Of a stretch of 64,000 bases of DNA, positions 1 through 14,453 are shown in pieces. The notes under the pieces were generated by a model, which was not told the origin of the DNA, searched no databases, and saw nothing but the letters and a program-made list of their open reading frames with translations. Position numbers and translations under genes: made by a program. Position 1 is the first letter of the stretch. Every line of letters starts with the position of its first letter. Origin of the DNA: Rotaria sp. Silwood1 (taxonomy: Eukaryota > Rotifera > Eurotatoria > Philodinida > Philodinidae); assembly GCA_905250075.1 (NCBI GenBank), contig CAJNOP010000036.1, positions 460,692-524,691 on the forward strand, given 5' to 3'.

Positions 1-1787
1 CAACCATACAAATAGAAGGGCGAACAATTGAGTTTTTTATTTTTGGGAAGACGGATATCACAGAATGTGCTCACTAGAGCGAGATCATACTTCCGGTAAC
101 GATGTATCACATCTAGGAGAATAGATGCGAATACTTATAAGTCAATAGAACTTGAACTTTTTGTAGAATTTGTAACATAGAGCATGACTAATTTTCGAGA
201 TTAATTTTAGCTCGGTAATCAAGTTTTCTCTTTTTCAAGTTCACCTCAATGAAAATAATTTTTCTCGGAATACTGCCCATACGACACATATTCGTTTTCA
301 AGAGTATTTCTTTTTAACTATTCCGTTCAGGTTGGCTGCTTAACTAACCTTCACGTTCTATCAGAATATATATTTACTATTGGAATACTTTTTCTTTTAG
401 TAAGAATAAAGCTGAAAAACTGTAATAGAAAAGAATAAAAAATATGTTGGGGAAACATCAGAAAATTGAAGCATCTTCATTGTGCTAAATTTCTTTTTTA
501 CTAAGTAAGTACTAATTTATACAAATGAAACATGAAAAATATCGAATACAACTATTTTGTACAAACGGAAATCTTCGATAAAAAAATCAAATATTATTGA
601 AAAATTCAATCCTACAACTTTTTGAAATCCCAGTCAATGCAATTTGATTTTCTCTTTTAAATAAGACTAGTCTCGAGCTATTCGACTACGCTGATTCAAC
701 TAGCTTGCCCGAACCACACCGACATGCTTTCTGGAAAAGATATATGGTACAAAGCAAAAACTATTTGATGATGAAAGACTTTTATTGCCATGACAAGATA
801 GCCGATGTTCGATAGTATCTATGGTAAAACAATCTCTGTGACAGGTTTTATTGTCCGTTATAAAATGTAAATTTGCCGAAAAGTGTTGTACTATGAAAAC
901 TTCCAATTTTTTCTGAGTGCCAATACTTTCAAATTCTATTTCTAGAGAACATTTCATCCGTTGGAACTGAAAATTTTTCCTTTCTTCCTAATCTTAGTAG
1001 GTCTATGCACTATGAAAGCATCAGCCCCATCAGTGATATCGATTGAATAAAATTGATTGCAACTTACGTGCGATACTTCTTAGAGATCCAACATAAGTCC
1101 ACGGGTGAATCAGGGCTAAAATCACAACCACATTTATCTGAAAATCGTAGTATTTCGCCTTAAACCTCTACTTTTTCCTTAATAAATCTCATTGAAAGTG
1201 GTAGCATTCGATAGAGCATGAAACTCTGCATCTAATACAATCAGTTAGAGACCCTACACAGGAATCGAAATACTCGAATCCGATGCGCTCATTTTGTTCA
1301 ACTATTGATCATTAGAGTCGACCTGTTATGATAAGTTAATTATCGAAAAGTGAACATTTTTTCACAATTAACATTGAAAATGATTTAAAGATTTTTTTAA
1401 TTAATTAAATAAAAATTCGACCAATCACAATAGAATATTTAATAATTAAGCTAGAAAATATTGCAAAAGATTTTTGTTAAAATGTTTTCATGTATTATTT
1501 AATATAATAATTGTTATTGATCGAAATAGATTAAATTTATTCTATACGACGGATTTATATTATTTATTAGAATTCGAGTGATAGAACAAAAAACACAAAG
1601 ACCTAAGCACAATGTATTCAAAAAAAAATTGATTAAAATTATTCCAAGATAAATGAAATACAAGAAGAAAAACTTTGCATGAAGAATTAATTTAAAAAAG
1701 ACCTTTCTTTGGAGGTTTCCTAAAAACAAAAGAAAAAAAAAAAAAGATTTTTTTTTTTATAAAATCAAATCTGAAATAAATAAATAG
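1..1787. other. intergenic, downstream of the septin gene
   Basis: AT-rich sequence with only short open frames that lack conserved residues or plausible splice partners. It is the 3' flank of the minus-strand septin gene. A run of A near 1730-1760 lies just beyond the septin stop codon. I see no RNA gene or mobile element here. Confidence 0.5.
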
Positions 1788-4035
1788 TTACGATAGAGAT
1801 ATATTTTGATCATTAAATAAAGGTTTATTTAAATTCTCTTCCCATTGACGTCGAATATTTTCAAATTCTAGACGTTTTCGTTCTATTTTTTCTTCTTCTT
1901 GTTGAATATTTAATCGAAATGTTTCTTGAGTTTTTAAAAGCTATAAAACAAACAGAAAAAAAATATATACACTTATTGAAATTAAATCGAAAAAAAAACT
2001 AAACATTTTGTTTATTTTCTTCAAGTTTTTGTAATTTTTCTTCAACCTTTGCTTGATAAACATTCTCCATATCTCGAGACATTTTATCTAATCTTTCTTC
2101 TGTTTCCATTCGTTCATCTTCGATTTGTGATAATAAATTTCTATAAAAAAAAAAAGAAAATATTAGATAAAATCAAATAAATCTAATTCTAATCGAACTT
2201 ATTAATCGAAGATGTTTGTAACGTTTTTCCATTTTTTGATTCATTTCCATGAAAAGAACTTAATTTTTTATAACGATAATTTTCATAATGAATATTATGT
2301 GTTACATCACGTAAATCATTCAAATTTGTTTTTATAATCATACTTCTTAATGCAATAAAATCACTATGAGCTTCATCTTCAACTATAAAAGGAAAAAAAT
2401 ATTTTACAAATGTTTTAATAATTAAAAATAAAAGAACAAAAAAAATCCAACCATCAACAGTTCCCCAAGCATATTGTCGTATTCTTGTACGTTTATTTCC
2501 ACGTTCTAAAACAAAATTACTTCCAACAACAGCAAATGGAACTTTATCTTTATAAATTTTGTTTAATTTATTTTCATCATTATTATTATAATCGGGAAAT
2601 TCATAAAGTTTGATTTTTTCATTGGTTATATCTTGCATTATAGATTTTTTAAATAAACGTAATTCATCAGATGTTAATGTATCTGCTTTTGCTATAACAG
2701 GTATTATATTAACACGATCATGAAGACGTTTCATAAATTCAATATCTAATGATTGAAGACTAAATAAATTTATATATTTATTTTATATTTAAATAAATAA
2801 AATAAAATAAAATAAGAAAACGGAAACCTATGACCAGTTGGTGTTATAAAATAAAGACAACAATGAATACGATTATCAACAATATGTGTTTTACGAATAA
2901 CTCGAGATTCAGCATTTAAATATTCTTCATATTTTGAATCAATATAATCAATAATTGGTTGCCAACTAAAATATTTTAAATAAAAAATAAAAGAAAAATT
3001 GTAATAAATACAAACCAATTTGAATTATCAACTGAATCTCCAAAACCAGGTGTATCCACAATAGTTAAACGTAATTGAACACCTCTTTCTTTTAAAATAA
3101 TCGATGATGAATCAATAGTTACAGTTTTCTTTTTTCGATGAACTGTTGATGGAAAATCTTGACCATAAAGTTCAGTTTGAAATAATGTATTTATAAATGT
3201 TGATTTTCCCAAACCAGATTGACCTTTTAAGAGTATTTGTTTTTGTTTAAAGAAATTTATTTTAGTAAAAAAACAAAAGAAAAACAAATAATTACCAACA
3301 ACCATTAAATTGAATTCAAAACCTCTTTTAATAGCTCTTCTATGAACTTGATCAGGTAATGAAACAAATCCAACATTTGAAGTTATTTCTCGAATTCTTG
3401 GTGCTGTTTGTTGTTGTTCTTTATTTGTTGAACTTATATCTGATTCTCGACGATTTTCAATTAATTTTGATATTATTGGATTAGTTTTATTAATATTACT
3501 TGATGATATTGATGAACGATATTCACTATTTGTTAATGATAAATTTTGAAGAAGTGGAGATTGATGAAGATCATCAACTGTTATACGATATGATGGAGTT
3601 TTTACATTTGTTATTGATGATAATGGTGGAGGAGGTGGTGGTGGAGGTGGAGGTGGAGGAATACTTGGTGGTGATATACTTGATGAAGCATTAACAGATG
3701 AAGGAATAACAGATGGAGATAATGATGAAGAACTCTCAATTGGTGTTATATCATGATTTCTATGAGTAATGAAATCATTTTTGGTTCCTATTGAATTGGG
3801 TGTTGTTGATGATGATGTTGATCGAAGATACGGTTCGGCACGACGCTAAATTAAATAAATAAATTATTTTTATTATTCTATAGAATTTTTTGTATTTTTA
3901 ATTAAGAGAAAAATTTTAAAAAATCTGAAGAAAAAAATTTGATACCTTCGATCTCCATTGAATATATTTTCCTAAAGTTTCTTGAAGTAAAATCGAATCA
4001 GAAATAATATTTTTCTCATGTCCACCAATAAACAT
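1788..4035 (-). CDS. SEPTIN7: septin, SEPT7 subgroup
   Basis: A filament-forming GTP-binding cytoskeletal protein. Eight exons keep frame throughout: 3946-4035, 3296-3845, 3016-3223, 2828-2965, 2452-2759, 2199-2382, 2005-2140 and 1788-1940 (588 aa). Residues 1-213 form a Ser/Asn-rich N-terminal extension with a run of about 11 prolines (plus-strand GGT/GGA repeat near 3628-3660). The GTPase domain has the P-loop GQSGLGKST (214-222), DTPGFGD (270-276) and AKAD (352-355). The septin-unique element follows, with [15 protein letters not shown], and HYENYR lies before a C-terminal coiled coil rich in Glu, Lys and Gln. DNSNCWQP and NAESRV match the SEPT7 group better than SEPT2, SEPT3 or SEPT6; that is family knowledge applied by eye. 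SEPT7-type subunits are the usual core partners in hetero-oligomeric septin rods. The start ATG at 4035 opens a clean first exon; further upstream 5' UTR was not mapped. Confidence 0.95.
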
Positions 4036-7000
4036 ATTTTTATATTATTTTTATTTTCTCAATAGAAATGAAAGACTAGAACAAAAAATTTTTGATCTTG
4101 AATCTAATTCGAACAAAGAATATAATTGAAGCTTTTCGTTTTTTTTTCTTCTTTCATGACATATTTTAATCTTATCTACTTGATGTTGCTATTCATAGAA
4201 CGTTAAATAATTTACGTGATTATAAATATATTCTCTTGGTGAAAAAAGAAGAAGAAAAAAAGAAACAAATATTATTAATTAAAATTGAAAATAAGGAAAA
4301 CTAAGACATACACTTATCTGAAAATTCATAAATATTTACCGATGAGAATAATGTTTAAGCTGTTTTCAATCGAATTTGTCTATTATTTAATCATTTCTTC
4401 ACTTATTATATTTAAATAAATCGTTTCGGTTCACATACAAATCAACAACTGTTATATCAAACAATCAAATATGGAACAAATTAAAAACAAAAGACTTCAT
4501 TTCTTTTCAATAATAAAAATATTGAATTAAATCTTATATTGAAAAGTTTATCATATAAATACATAATATGAATTAGTTGAAATGAACTTTAAATAGTTAT
4601 ACTTTAAAATATCAAAATATCATTCAAAAAAAAGAACTGTGATAAAATGTTAAAATAATGAATATTTATTTGAGATGATGTAATTCTTATTTAGTTCATT
4701 ATAAAAAAAGATTAACAATGTGTTAAGATCTATTCATTTCGAAATAAATGAAGAGATTATCGCAAAAGATCGACCCACAATATCTATCATTACTATTCAC
4801 AACGTATCAAATATTCATTTAAGATCTTTTTCAAAACTAATTTAGATATTTTCAATAATGGACTAAATTCAATTTTGATAAAAAAAAATTGATAAATATA
4901 ATTATAGTTAAATATTAATAAAGAATTAAAATTGTTAATTTTGAAAATAAAATTTGAATTAAAATGATTACTTGAGTATTTGTCTGAAATAGTTCAACAT
5001 CAATTGATTTTCGAATATAAATTAAATTTGAAAAAAATAAATGACAACGATAACAACAAGAACAACAGCTCATACTATTTCAATCACGTAGACAAATGAC
5101 AAATCAGAATGGGACAAATATTATTCAAGATATAATCAGGAATAAAAAAGAAAAAATACATGTCAAACATTCTCTTTCAGTTATTTGAAGAGTACATAGT
5201 TTTTATGTTCGTACTCTTTCGATATACAATTTAGTATTCGAAAGATTTCATTCTCAATGATCTTTTATATTGATTCAATCGAAAAAAAAAATCTATGTCA
5301 ACAAACAAAAGAAGAAATATTCGTTTCAATACCTGTTGTCGTATAGTAGTCATTTTAGTTTGTGGTATACGTAACGCCATGAATGATGTTCAACAAGAAA
5401 TGTCTCACCTATACAAATGTCAAGAGAAAAAGAGACAAACTTTCTTTTTCTCTTTACAATTCTTTTATAAAAAAAAAAAAGGAAAAAAGTAACGATAGTC
5501 CGTGATGTAATTTCTATGTGTGTGAAGGTTATCACAATCGTCAAAAAAAAAGAGAAAAACGAATTTGATACACTTTACAAATCAATCTATAAGAAGAAGG
5601 TTAGAATAAAAACAATGAGAATTAACAATAAAGAATCTATTTGGATTTACCAATGAAGAAAGAATAAAAAAGAAAAAAAAAAACGAAATCAAAATCCATA
5701 TCTCACACCTTTTTTTTATTGATTTATATCAATAGAATTATTCGTTTTTTGTTCTCTTCTCATATCTATTTAAGTTCCAACACACGTATCATTTGAAATG
5801 TCATCACGCTTCAATAAAAAAAAAAAAAAAGTATCGAAAAAATTTCGATCAATACTTTATGTTAACATATTTAATAAAGGACAAAAGTCAATTGACGGTT
5901 TTTTTTTATCATTTATATTTAAATAATCGATGTTACATTGATTATTCAAAGTAAATATTTTTTAATAAACATATTCAAATACATACATTTATTCTATTGA
6001 TATTTGATTGTTTATCTGATAATATTTTATTGATTTGTTTAAATGTTGAAAGTGGATTAGTTATGTCTGATTTACTGAACTTTTTATATGTATTCATAAT
6101 TTATGATTATTAATTAGAGTTTAATTTAATATCATAATAAAAACTAATAAGATTATCTGAAAAGAAAAAAAAAAGACATAGAATTATATTCTATACAAAT
6201 TCTCTATCGAGTTGAAAATGATGTGTGAACTGTCTTTTGTTATATTTGATGTCTCTCTCTCTCTAATGAATAGTTAATAGAAGATTAGTCGGCATCGTCT
6301 TCTCAATTATCCGGTTACATAACATTTATTTATATTCTATGACGAAAAGAAAAAAGAATATATTCAATTAGATAGGAAACGCTTTTTCTTTCTTTTTCTA
6401 ATAGAAAATGTGTCAAGGACAATGAACAATTATTATCTTCACTTAATAATAAAAAAAAAAAAAGAAAAAGAATTTCCATTTATTGGTTCAATATAGAGAA
6501 GATGTTATTATAAGTATCGATACCTTATTTATTTCCTGTTCATATCCGTTATGTTCTTCTATTATATTTTTTTTTTCTTATATAGAATATGAGAGAAATA
6601 ATCTCAACTAAAATAGTTATATTTTCTTGTATTCATATATAAGATAGTTATGTAGTTAAAAAAAAATAACAAATTATCTATTTTGAAATTTTTTAATTTA
6701 TTAATCAAGTGAAGACTAAATGAACAAATAAAAATAAAATAATATTTTCTTTTTAAATGCATTTATCTAAATAAAAAGAAAAAAGTGAATATACTTGATT
6801 GAACAAGATTAGTTTAATAAACTCTTTCTTATTTCGACTAGAAAAAGGCATCATCTTTTGTTTATTTGCCTCAAGCATTATTTAAACAATTCGTCTGCAG
6901 TTCAACATAGTTACTTTCTTTTGTTTATAATAAAAAAAAAAGAAAAAGAAACATAAAATCTACTTGATAAGTAAAAGCATCGTTAAAGAAGAGAAATAAG

Positions 7001-8940
7001 ATTGATTGATTTATATAAGCATAGACAAATGGCATCTATTTTATCGTTGATTTATATGTATTAAAGACATCTGAACGGTCTCGTAGAAAAAAAAAGGCAA
7101 TAACAAAGGTTAAATAGCAGATCGATTTATAATTGATAAATAAATGTATTCAGTATACTAGTTATCTGTTTCTTTAAGAATATTGTCCAACAAAAAAAAG
7201 AGGAGATAAAATCAATTTTGATGAATATAAAAACGAAATAAGAAAATTTTTTCACTTGTTTGAAATAACTATGTTAAAATGTGTCATTTATCGATAAAAT
7301 AATCAATCTATAATATTCTCAATCGATTAAGAATCATATGAATAAATACAACAAGAAATAATTCCTTTAGAATATTAACAAGAAACTTGCAAAAAACCAT
7401 TGTTTTTATTTAATGAAATACATGTCGAAAATTGTTTCACATTTTACATTAATTAGACCTCAGTCAAAATACAATAGTGAACAATTTAGCCATTGGAAAA
7501 AATTTTCTCAGAGTTGATTTAACTTGTGTCGAAGATAGTTCTGCACATACATTATGAAAGAGCATTAAATTAAGATTCTAACTGACTGCTTTTCACTCTC
7601 ATTGATTGCTTCTAACTGATCGAGATATTAGCGATCATTTTCTATCAAGACTTTCATGTCATAGATTAGAATAAATCGATACTACGTTTAGTTACAAAAT
7701 TCTTTCAGATAAAATCAAATTTCAACGAAAAAGTTTTTTTTTAATGAATAGCGAATATTTGTCATAAATCCTCTATTGGAATTAAGACTATTTTGGATAT
7801 GGATACTTGAATAATTGCCGAAGAAGTTTGAACAAGCTTGGTATTTAATAGACCTTTATTTTAGAATGACCTCGTACCATTAGATATTTCATTGTAACCT
7901 ATTCATTGGATTTGTAATTGCTTCAAACTACACAAAATGTGTTGGAATGAAGTTAACCGAAACTTAATTGAAAACTGTTACAGTTCCAAACATTAGCTAA
8001 TGTTCGACCATATTGAACAGTTACAGGATAGATGAAGTGTTTTTGTCAAGGAAAATCTGATGTGAATAAAAATTTAAATAAATATATCTTATTATTTTAG
8101 GAATAAAGTTCATACGATTGATCGTCGAAAATGATTGAACAACTCATATTCAAAAATTTATAGTCAATGATTAGTTTATTTCTGTAAGATAATCGTCAAT
8201 ATTTTCAAAGATATGTGTAGACTAGACTCTACTCACAATAAAAATAATCCCAAAAACAAACTCGATTGTCATATTAAGATCGGATATCAGATTGAGATTG
8301 AAAAAAAAAATTTCGATGTTTGAGTTTCATTGAATCTTGGTTCAATTTAAGTCATTTGTTTATGTGTCTCAATGAGATATTCATTGAAACAATTTATTTG
8401 TATGTATATTTATGTGAATGGGTAAAAATTTCTTATTTCTAGATTGTTTTATTGAATCAAACATTGATGTTTGATATTAATGATAGAAATCTTGAGATGC
8501 AACAGTAAGAATAAGTTAATAGATTAAAAAGAAAATTTTATTGAAAAAACTTATAAGAGAATATTCAATCATAATAATATGTATTTCTTTTTAATTCTAT
8601 ATAAAATTCAATGCAATGAATTTGTAATAAAACTAAAAAGAAAAGGATTAAAGATACTTCTATCTAGATATTCGATAATTTCATATACATAATGAAATAA
8701 AATAAAAATCGTTTTATGTTACAATAGATAGTGAATAACAAAGTAAAATTTAAAAATGAGGAAAACTGTTTTATTGAGAAAAAAAAAGAACCTTGAATAG
8801 TTAATAATAGAAAAGCAAACATAGTTTTAATATAATATATCTTAATGGCAGAAATAAAATGTATGATGTAAGTTTCAAAAAAAAAAAAAAGAAAAAGAAA
8901 AGAAAACAAATATGAAGATAACTGTTAATTGATGAAATAA
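4036..8940. other. 4.9-kb intergenic region between septin and ACSL genes
   Basis: Very AT-rich, with frequent poly-A/poly-T tracts and a short CT repeat near 6250. It must hold the septin promoter (right of 4035) and the ACSL 3' UTR (left of 8941). Short open frames such as one at 5295-5492 are low-complexity and show no conserved features. No RNA gene or element was recognised. Confidence 0.45.
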
Positions 8941-11900
8941 TTATAGATCTTTTTTAATCGAATCACTATTTTCAGTAATGTTTTGTGCAATATCAGTTTG
9001 ATTTTCATTTGATTTTTTATCATCAATTGATTTATGTTTTGAATTATTTTCTGATGTTTTATTCTCATTTGTTAATTGATTTTTATTTTGTGTTGGTCTT
9101 TTTTTTTCGGTATTTGATTTTTCTTTTTTATCTTGATAAAGATCTTCAATATCATCTTTATATTTTTGTTCAATAGCTTTTCGTTTTAATTTTAATGCAT
9201 CAGTAACAAGACCTGTTTCAGGTGTCCATGCTTCAAGTACAATTTTAATTCGTTGAGGAGTTTCAAATCTTTCAATTCCAGCTTTCTTACAAGCATCTTG
9301 AACTTCTTTAAGAATTTGTTCAATAAAGTCTTCGTTGTCAACTAATTTTTGCCATTCTTTTTCATCAAAATGTCTTTCTGTATAATTCTATATTCAACAA
9401 AAAAAAAAACAAACTAAATTTTTTTTTAAATTAAGGGAAAAAATATGCGATAGAATTATTTTAGAAAAGAATTTTTGATAAACGAACAATGAAATATTTC
9501 CATTGGGTTTTTTTATATTTCTATTTAAATGAGATATAAATGATTATCACTCAAACAAAAAAGAAAGAAAATCATTGAAACGAATCGATTTCGAGGAAAA
9601 AAAGAGATTCGACTTATGCCCCTCCCCCTCAAAAAAAGTCATTTTTCACTAGAATCATCGAAATTGAGATAAGTTCATGGAGAAATAGCCCGTCATCTGC
9701 TCTTTAATAGCGATAATAATTTTTATTCGGCACCTCTTTTTTTCGAAAAATTTTAGAAGATTTTCCTCACTCCCCTATTCGAAAAACAAGCGGTTTTTAT
9801 AAAAAAAAACCGAAAAATCATTTTTCGTTTTTCTCAAAACGTGAGTACAATAACGTATCTCCAGCAGAAGTCTATTACAGTAAAACATAAAGCCAAATAT
9901 TTTTTTTTGTTTGAAAGCTCGTGACTAGGGTCGATGGTCGCCCTCTCTTTTTAACATAAGCTCTTTATTATCAAATAAGAAAACATCTTTATAGAAACAG
10001 CGCCATTTTTTTAGGGGTTTTTTTGAGTCATTGAACTTGTCATCTCTCTTTTTCGTTTAAAAAGTAAGAATTTTAAAAAAAGGGCGACCATAGTCCCTAC
10101 CCCCCAGACACGAGCTTTCAAACAAAAAAAATTTAAATATATAGAATGAAGGCCCACAGAGAAATCGTGAAGATACTGATGCGCTATTTTTGATCCGTGT
10201 TTGGTAAATATCTCTATCAAACGTCATGATATAGGGCTGAAAATTTTACCATAGCCATGGTTCATCAGCCCCAACATATCCTGAAAGTTTCAGGCAATTT
10301 GGATGTTCCTGGCCTGAGATCGATTTTTGAGGGGGGGGGGGGGCTTATGTCGAATTGAAATTCTATCAATGATATAAATATTAAAATAATCGAATAAAAA
10401 AATCTTTAATTAAAAATTGAATTTAATATAAATAATAATTGAAATAAACTTACAGACATTTGTTTTGTATTTGGACAAATAAGTGCAACTGTATATTCTG
10501 CTGAATGTGATGCACATAGACAACTATTTTCAATTATAGGAACTTTACTTATTGCCATTTCAACTTTTGTTAATGAAACATATTCTCCACCACGCAATTT
10601 AACCAAATCTTTTTTTCTATCTAAATGTTTGTTTGTTATTTTTTTTATGTAAATTTAAAAATAATAAAAAGAAATAGAAAATAAAACGAACCAATAATTT
10701 TAATTGTTCCATCAGGAAATATTTCTCCAATATCTCCTGTTGAAAAATATCTTTGTCCATTAATTAATTTAAAATTAACATTTTCTTTAGCTGCATCAGC
10801 AAAATATCCATCAGCAACAACTTTTCCACCAATAAGAATTTCTCCACGTGGATTTGGTTTATCTGTATTTTTATATTGACCTTCATCCCAATTTTCTAAA
10901 CGAATTTCACATGAAACAAGTGGATAACCTGCACGACCAATTGTTATATCATATCCTTAAGAGAAAAAACAAAAATACACACAAAAATTTTAATATAATA
11001 TCATTAAGAATAAATTTCGATACAAACGATCAGCAATAGTTCCAGCTGCACATGTTTCAGTAAGACCATAACCTTGAAAAAGTGTAACACAAAGTGCAGC
11101 TTGAACAAAAAGTTGAGTATCTTCACTTAAAACAGCTCCACCACATAACATGGTTTTAACTCGACCACCAAGAACCAATTGATTAAAACGAGAAAATATT
11201 AATCTAAACATACATATATGTTTATTTAAATTAGAAAAAAAAAACGTCTATCAATAATATATAACCGATCAAGATTTGGACTTTCAAGGCCAAGTTCTAA
11301 ACGTTTAACTTTCATTTTATATGATAAATGAAATAATTGACGTTGAATAAAATTTGATTGATTAATTTTTTCATTAACTGCTTTATGAACACGATCAAGA
11401 ATTGTCTATTTTTAAATAAATATTATTTAGAAAAAAAATAAAATAAAATAAAATAAAATTTCGATTTGTTTTTTATTTATACTTACAGGTACACAACACA
11501 TTAAATGTGGTCGAAGAACTTGTAAATCTCCTTTTTGACCACGTTTTATAGCTGTTGATTGATCAGTTAACGTTTGAGGTGATGAATAACCACATTTAAT
11601 ACCCAAATAAAATACAAGAATTTCTATTTAAATATTAATAATTAAAACATTTTATTTTTCAAATAAATAAACAAACCACAACAAAGTTCAAGAATATGAG
11701 CCAGTGGTAAATAAGCTATATATACATCATTATCAACATCAACCATGGGAAAAACACGTTCTTTTTGACCAGTCATTGCAGCAACGATATTTTCATGTTT
11801 TATTAATACACCTACACATTTAGAATAAATAGATTTACTTTCTTTTATAAGACAAATTATATTTTTTGTTTAGATTAATTAATAAAAAGTCTTTTTAAAG

Positions 11901-13873
11901 ACGTTTAAAATAAATGAGCAGATTCTGACAAACGAAAAATTGTTTTTATTTTTATAAAAAAAAAAAACGCCAGACATCTATATTTCATCTATTCAACATC
12001 AATACATACAACAATCTAGAGCTCGGAAAAATTGCTAACTATTTTATGTAAAATATTTTACGTCATCATCGGTTTTCATATGTCTACCCTTTATCATAAA
12101 CAATATTGATTCATACTACAGAAAAGATTTATTCTTTCATTAATTCAACAAAACAATAAATAACGTATGACGGGAAAACAATTATTTTATCGATTAGTTA
12201 TATTTAAATATTTCTCTTATTAAGGTATCGAAAAAAAAAATGTGTCTTCTCTATTAACTAAGTCTAACTATGTGGTTTTACTTATTGATAAGAGTACACA
12301 TACAAAACGATAATTACATGATCAACACTAATATCGATATTTACTCAAATAAATCTATAGGAGATTTCGTACGACTTTAATTATGTCAAATTTTATTTTG
12401 GGCAATCAACGAGTTTTACTTGAAAACAATTTATTGAACCTATTTCACCTTTATAAGAAAAAAAAACTAACAAGAGATTTATAATAACTATCATCGAATG
12501 ACACATTATATGATTCTTTTTTAAACTACTTTTTAAGGAAAATTTAGAATTTCGATTCCACTTCATCGATTTTACTTTGAGAAAATTTTTTGTTCATTAG
12601 TCGCTCTTCTGTGAATAGTAAAATATAAAATATTCATGAAAAAGATACGATTTCGAGATAATAAAAGAATTGTCAATGTATTCCATCAATAATTGGCTAC
12701 TCGTAGTTAAGGTTAAATATTTAAATAAAAATAGAAAGAACCTTTAGGTGTTCCAGTACTTCCACTTGTATACATAATAACTGCAATATCTGTTTTCTGA
12801 GGTCGTTTGTTTAAAATAGATTCATCTAAATAAGAAATTAAATAAGAAAAAATTCGATAACAAAAACCAAAAAAAAAAAACTAAATACCAATATTTGCAT
12901 TATTTCCTTGTTCTTCTAATTTTTGTAAATGTATAAATTGTATATTATTTTTATCTTTAGGTACTTTATCTGCTTGTGATTTAACAACAGATGGAAAATA
13001 AACAACATAACGAACTTTGTCTGTTTGCTCTAATGTTTTCTAAATAAAAAGAAAAGAATTTATTTTTTTTTGTTTTTTAATAAATTTTAATCTAAAATTT
13101 ACATCAAGTTTAGACGTAAGTTCTTGTGAAGTAACTATGATATGAACTTGTGATTCATTAATACCATGTTTAACAGCTTCGTCACCTAATGTTGAATAAA
13201 GTGTAACAACAGTTAAACCATGACGAAAAGCAGCAAATGCCGTTAATAACCATTCTGGACGTGTTTCAGCATAAATTAAGATTTTATCACCTGATTTTAA
13301 TCCAAGTGATAATAAACCACGACCAATTGAAGTTATTCTATCACAAGCTTCAGTATATGTTGTAAATTCATATTCACCCAAAACAAACTATTCGATTTTT
13401 TTTTTAAAAAAGGAAAAAAAATTAATTTTCTTATTCTTTATTTAAAAAATAAAAACAATTGAAACCTTTTTATAAACTTTTCCATTTGGTTGTGTTTCAT
13501 CTTCAACATCAAGAATTTGTCTAACACCGAATGTTTGTTTTTGTGGATGACGTTGAAGACAAAGATCAGGAATGCTAGCCAATGTTTCAAGTTCATCTTC
13601 AGGTTGTGTTTGAAGTTGATCAAGAACTTCAATAGCTCTATATGGTGATGATGGATTTGAATCATCAATTAATTTAGCTCGAATTCTTTTTTGTCTATCT
13701 CTTTTATGATCATCTTTTCCTAATGTTATAACATAATGCCAAAATGTTGGTAATTGAACAAATAATAATGCAATTATATAGATTAATGTTGTTCGAATTA
13801 ATGTTAATAGAAATCGTTTAAATACTGTATTTACTGATGTACTGAATACACGACTAAATGCATTTGGTGACAT
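8941..13873 (-). CDS. ACSL4: long-chain acyl-CoA synthetase, ACSL3/ACSL4 type
   Basis: Activates long-chain fatty acids to acyl-CoA with ATP, normally on ER, peroxisomal or mitochondrial membranes. Eleven exons stay in frame (797 aa): 13466-13873, 13103-13387, 12889-13039, 12742-12825, 11677-11811, 11487-11623, 11266-11405, 11028-11203, 10692-10955, 10454-10620 and 8941-9387. A hydrophobic segment near residues 22-45 should anchor the protein. Next come ETRPEWL, the AMP-binding P-loop TSGSTGTPKG (301-310), YLPLAHILEL, the A5-type motif QGYGLTETC, STGDIGE, DRKKDLVKL and, in the last exon, EAWTPETGLVTDALKLKR. The order and spacing fit the ACSL3/4 branch; I cannot separate ACSL3 from ACSL4. The last about 60 residues are a Lys/Asn/Ser/Glu-rich tail beyond the normal family end. 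The start follows an acceptor one base upstream of the ATG, so a 5' UTR intron is likely. The intron at 9388-10453 carries a mobile element. Confidence 0.95.
9607..10355. mobile_element. non-autonomous inverted-repeat element in an ACSL intron
   Basis: The ends are inverted copies: ATTCGACTTATG followed by a C-rich tract and CTCAAAAA at the left, and the reverse complement of ATTCGACATAAG, C13, CTCAAAAA at the right (13 consecutive G at 10331-10343). Inside is a second inverted repeat: TGTTTGAAAGCTCGTG near 9908-9923 pairs with CACGAGCTTTCAAACA at 10109-10124, and GGTCGCCCT near 9936 pairs with AGGGCGACC at 10081. There is no transposase reading frame, so it looks like a MITE or foldback element. 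I see no clear target duplication. It lies wholly inside ACSL intron 9388-10453 and leaves both splice sites intact. Confidence 0.7.
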
Positions 13874-14453
13874 TCTAAAAAAATTTATTGTTGATTTATT
13901 TATAAATATTATTATTATAAATAAATAAATCAATCTAATATGAGCAAAATCTTAGCGAATTCTTTTATCTTACCATTATTTATCATTTTGTTGAATATTC
14001 AAAAGAAAATATTTTCTCCGAAATAAAATTATAGTATAAATATATTTTTTTTTCCTCGGTTATCTATATATATATATATTATGTATGATAATAACTTACT
14101 TTAATTTAATCGCTTTTTTTTTGTCTTAATTAATTATTGTTTCATATATATTTGAATCAGTCAATAATAAGTTTAATCAGAAATAAAATCTTGAAAACAA
14201 AACAAAGAATATAGAAATATTCAGTATGATTTGATTTTTCTTTTAAAAATCGAATGTTAACTTAACAAATGACATGTATTTAAAACAAGTCATCATATGA
14301 AATATACCAATGAAAAACAAAACACATTAACAATGAAAATATTTTTGTTTTTCTAAGCAATAACAACAAAATCTGAATGAATAACAGAAAAGAAAAAAAA
14401 AACTAAGAATGAATTTTTTTTTGTTTTCATTTCTTTTGTTTTGTTTTTTTGTA

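Noticed and set aside
700-957. 85-codon minus-strand open frame in the left intergenic region
   Set aside because: No domain, no splice partners and composition like the surrounding non-coding DNA.
3500-3694. Plus-strand frame rich in Glu and Val
   Set aside because: Antisense shadow of the septin proline-rich exon.
5295-5492. 65-codon plus-strand frame with a Lys-rich end
   Set aside because: Low complexity, ends in a poly-A tract, and has an equally long frame antisense to it; no support for a gene.
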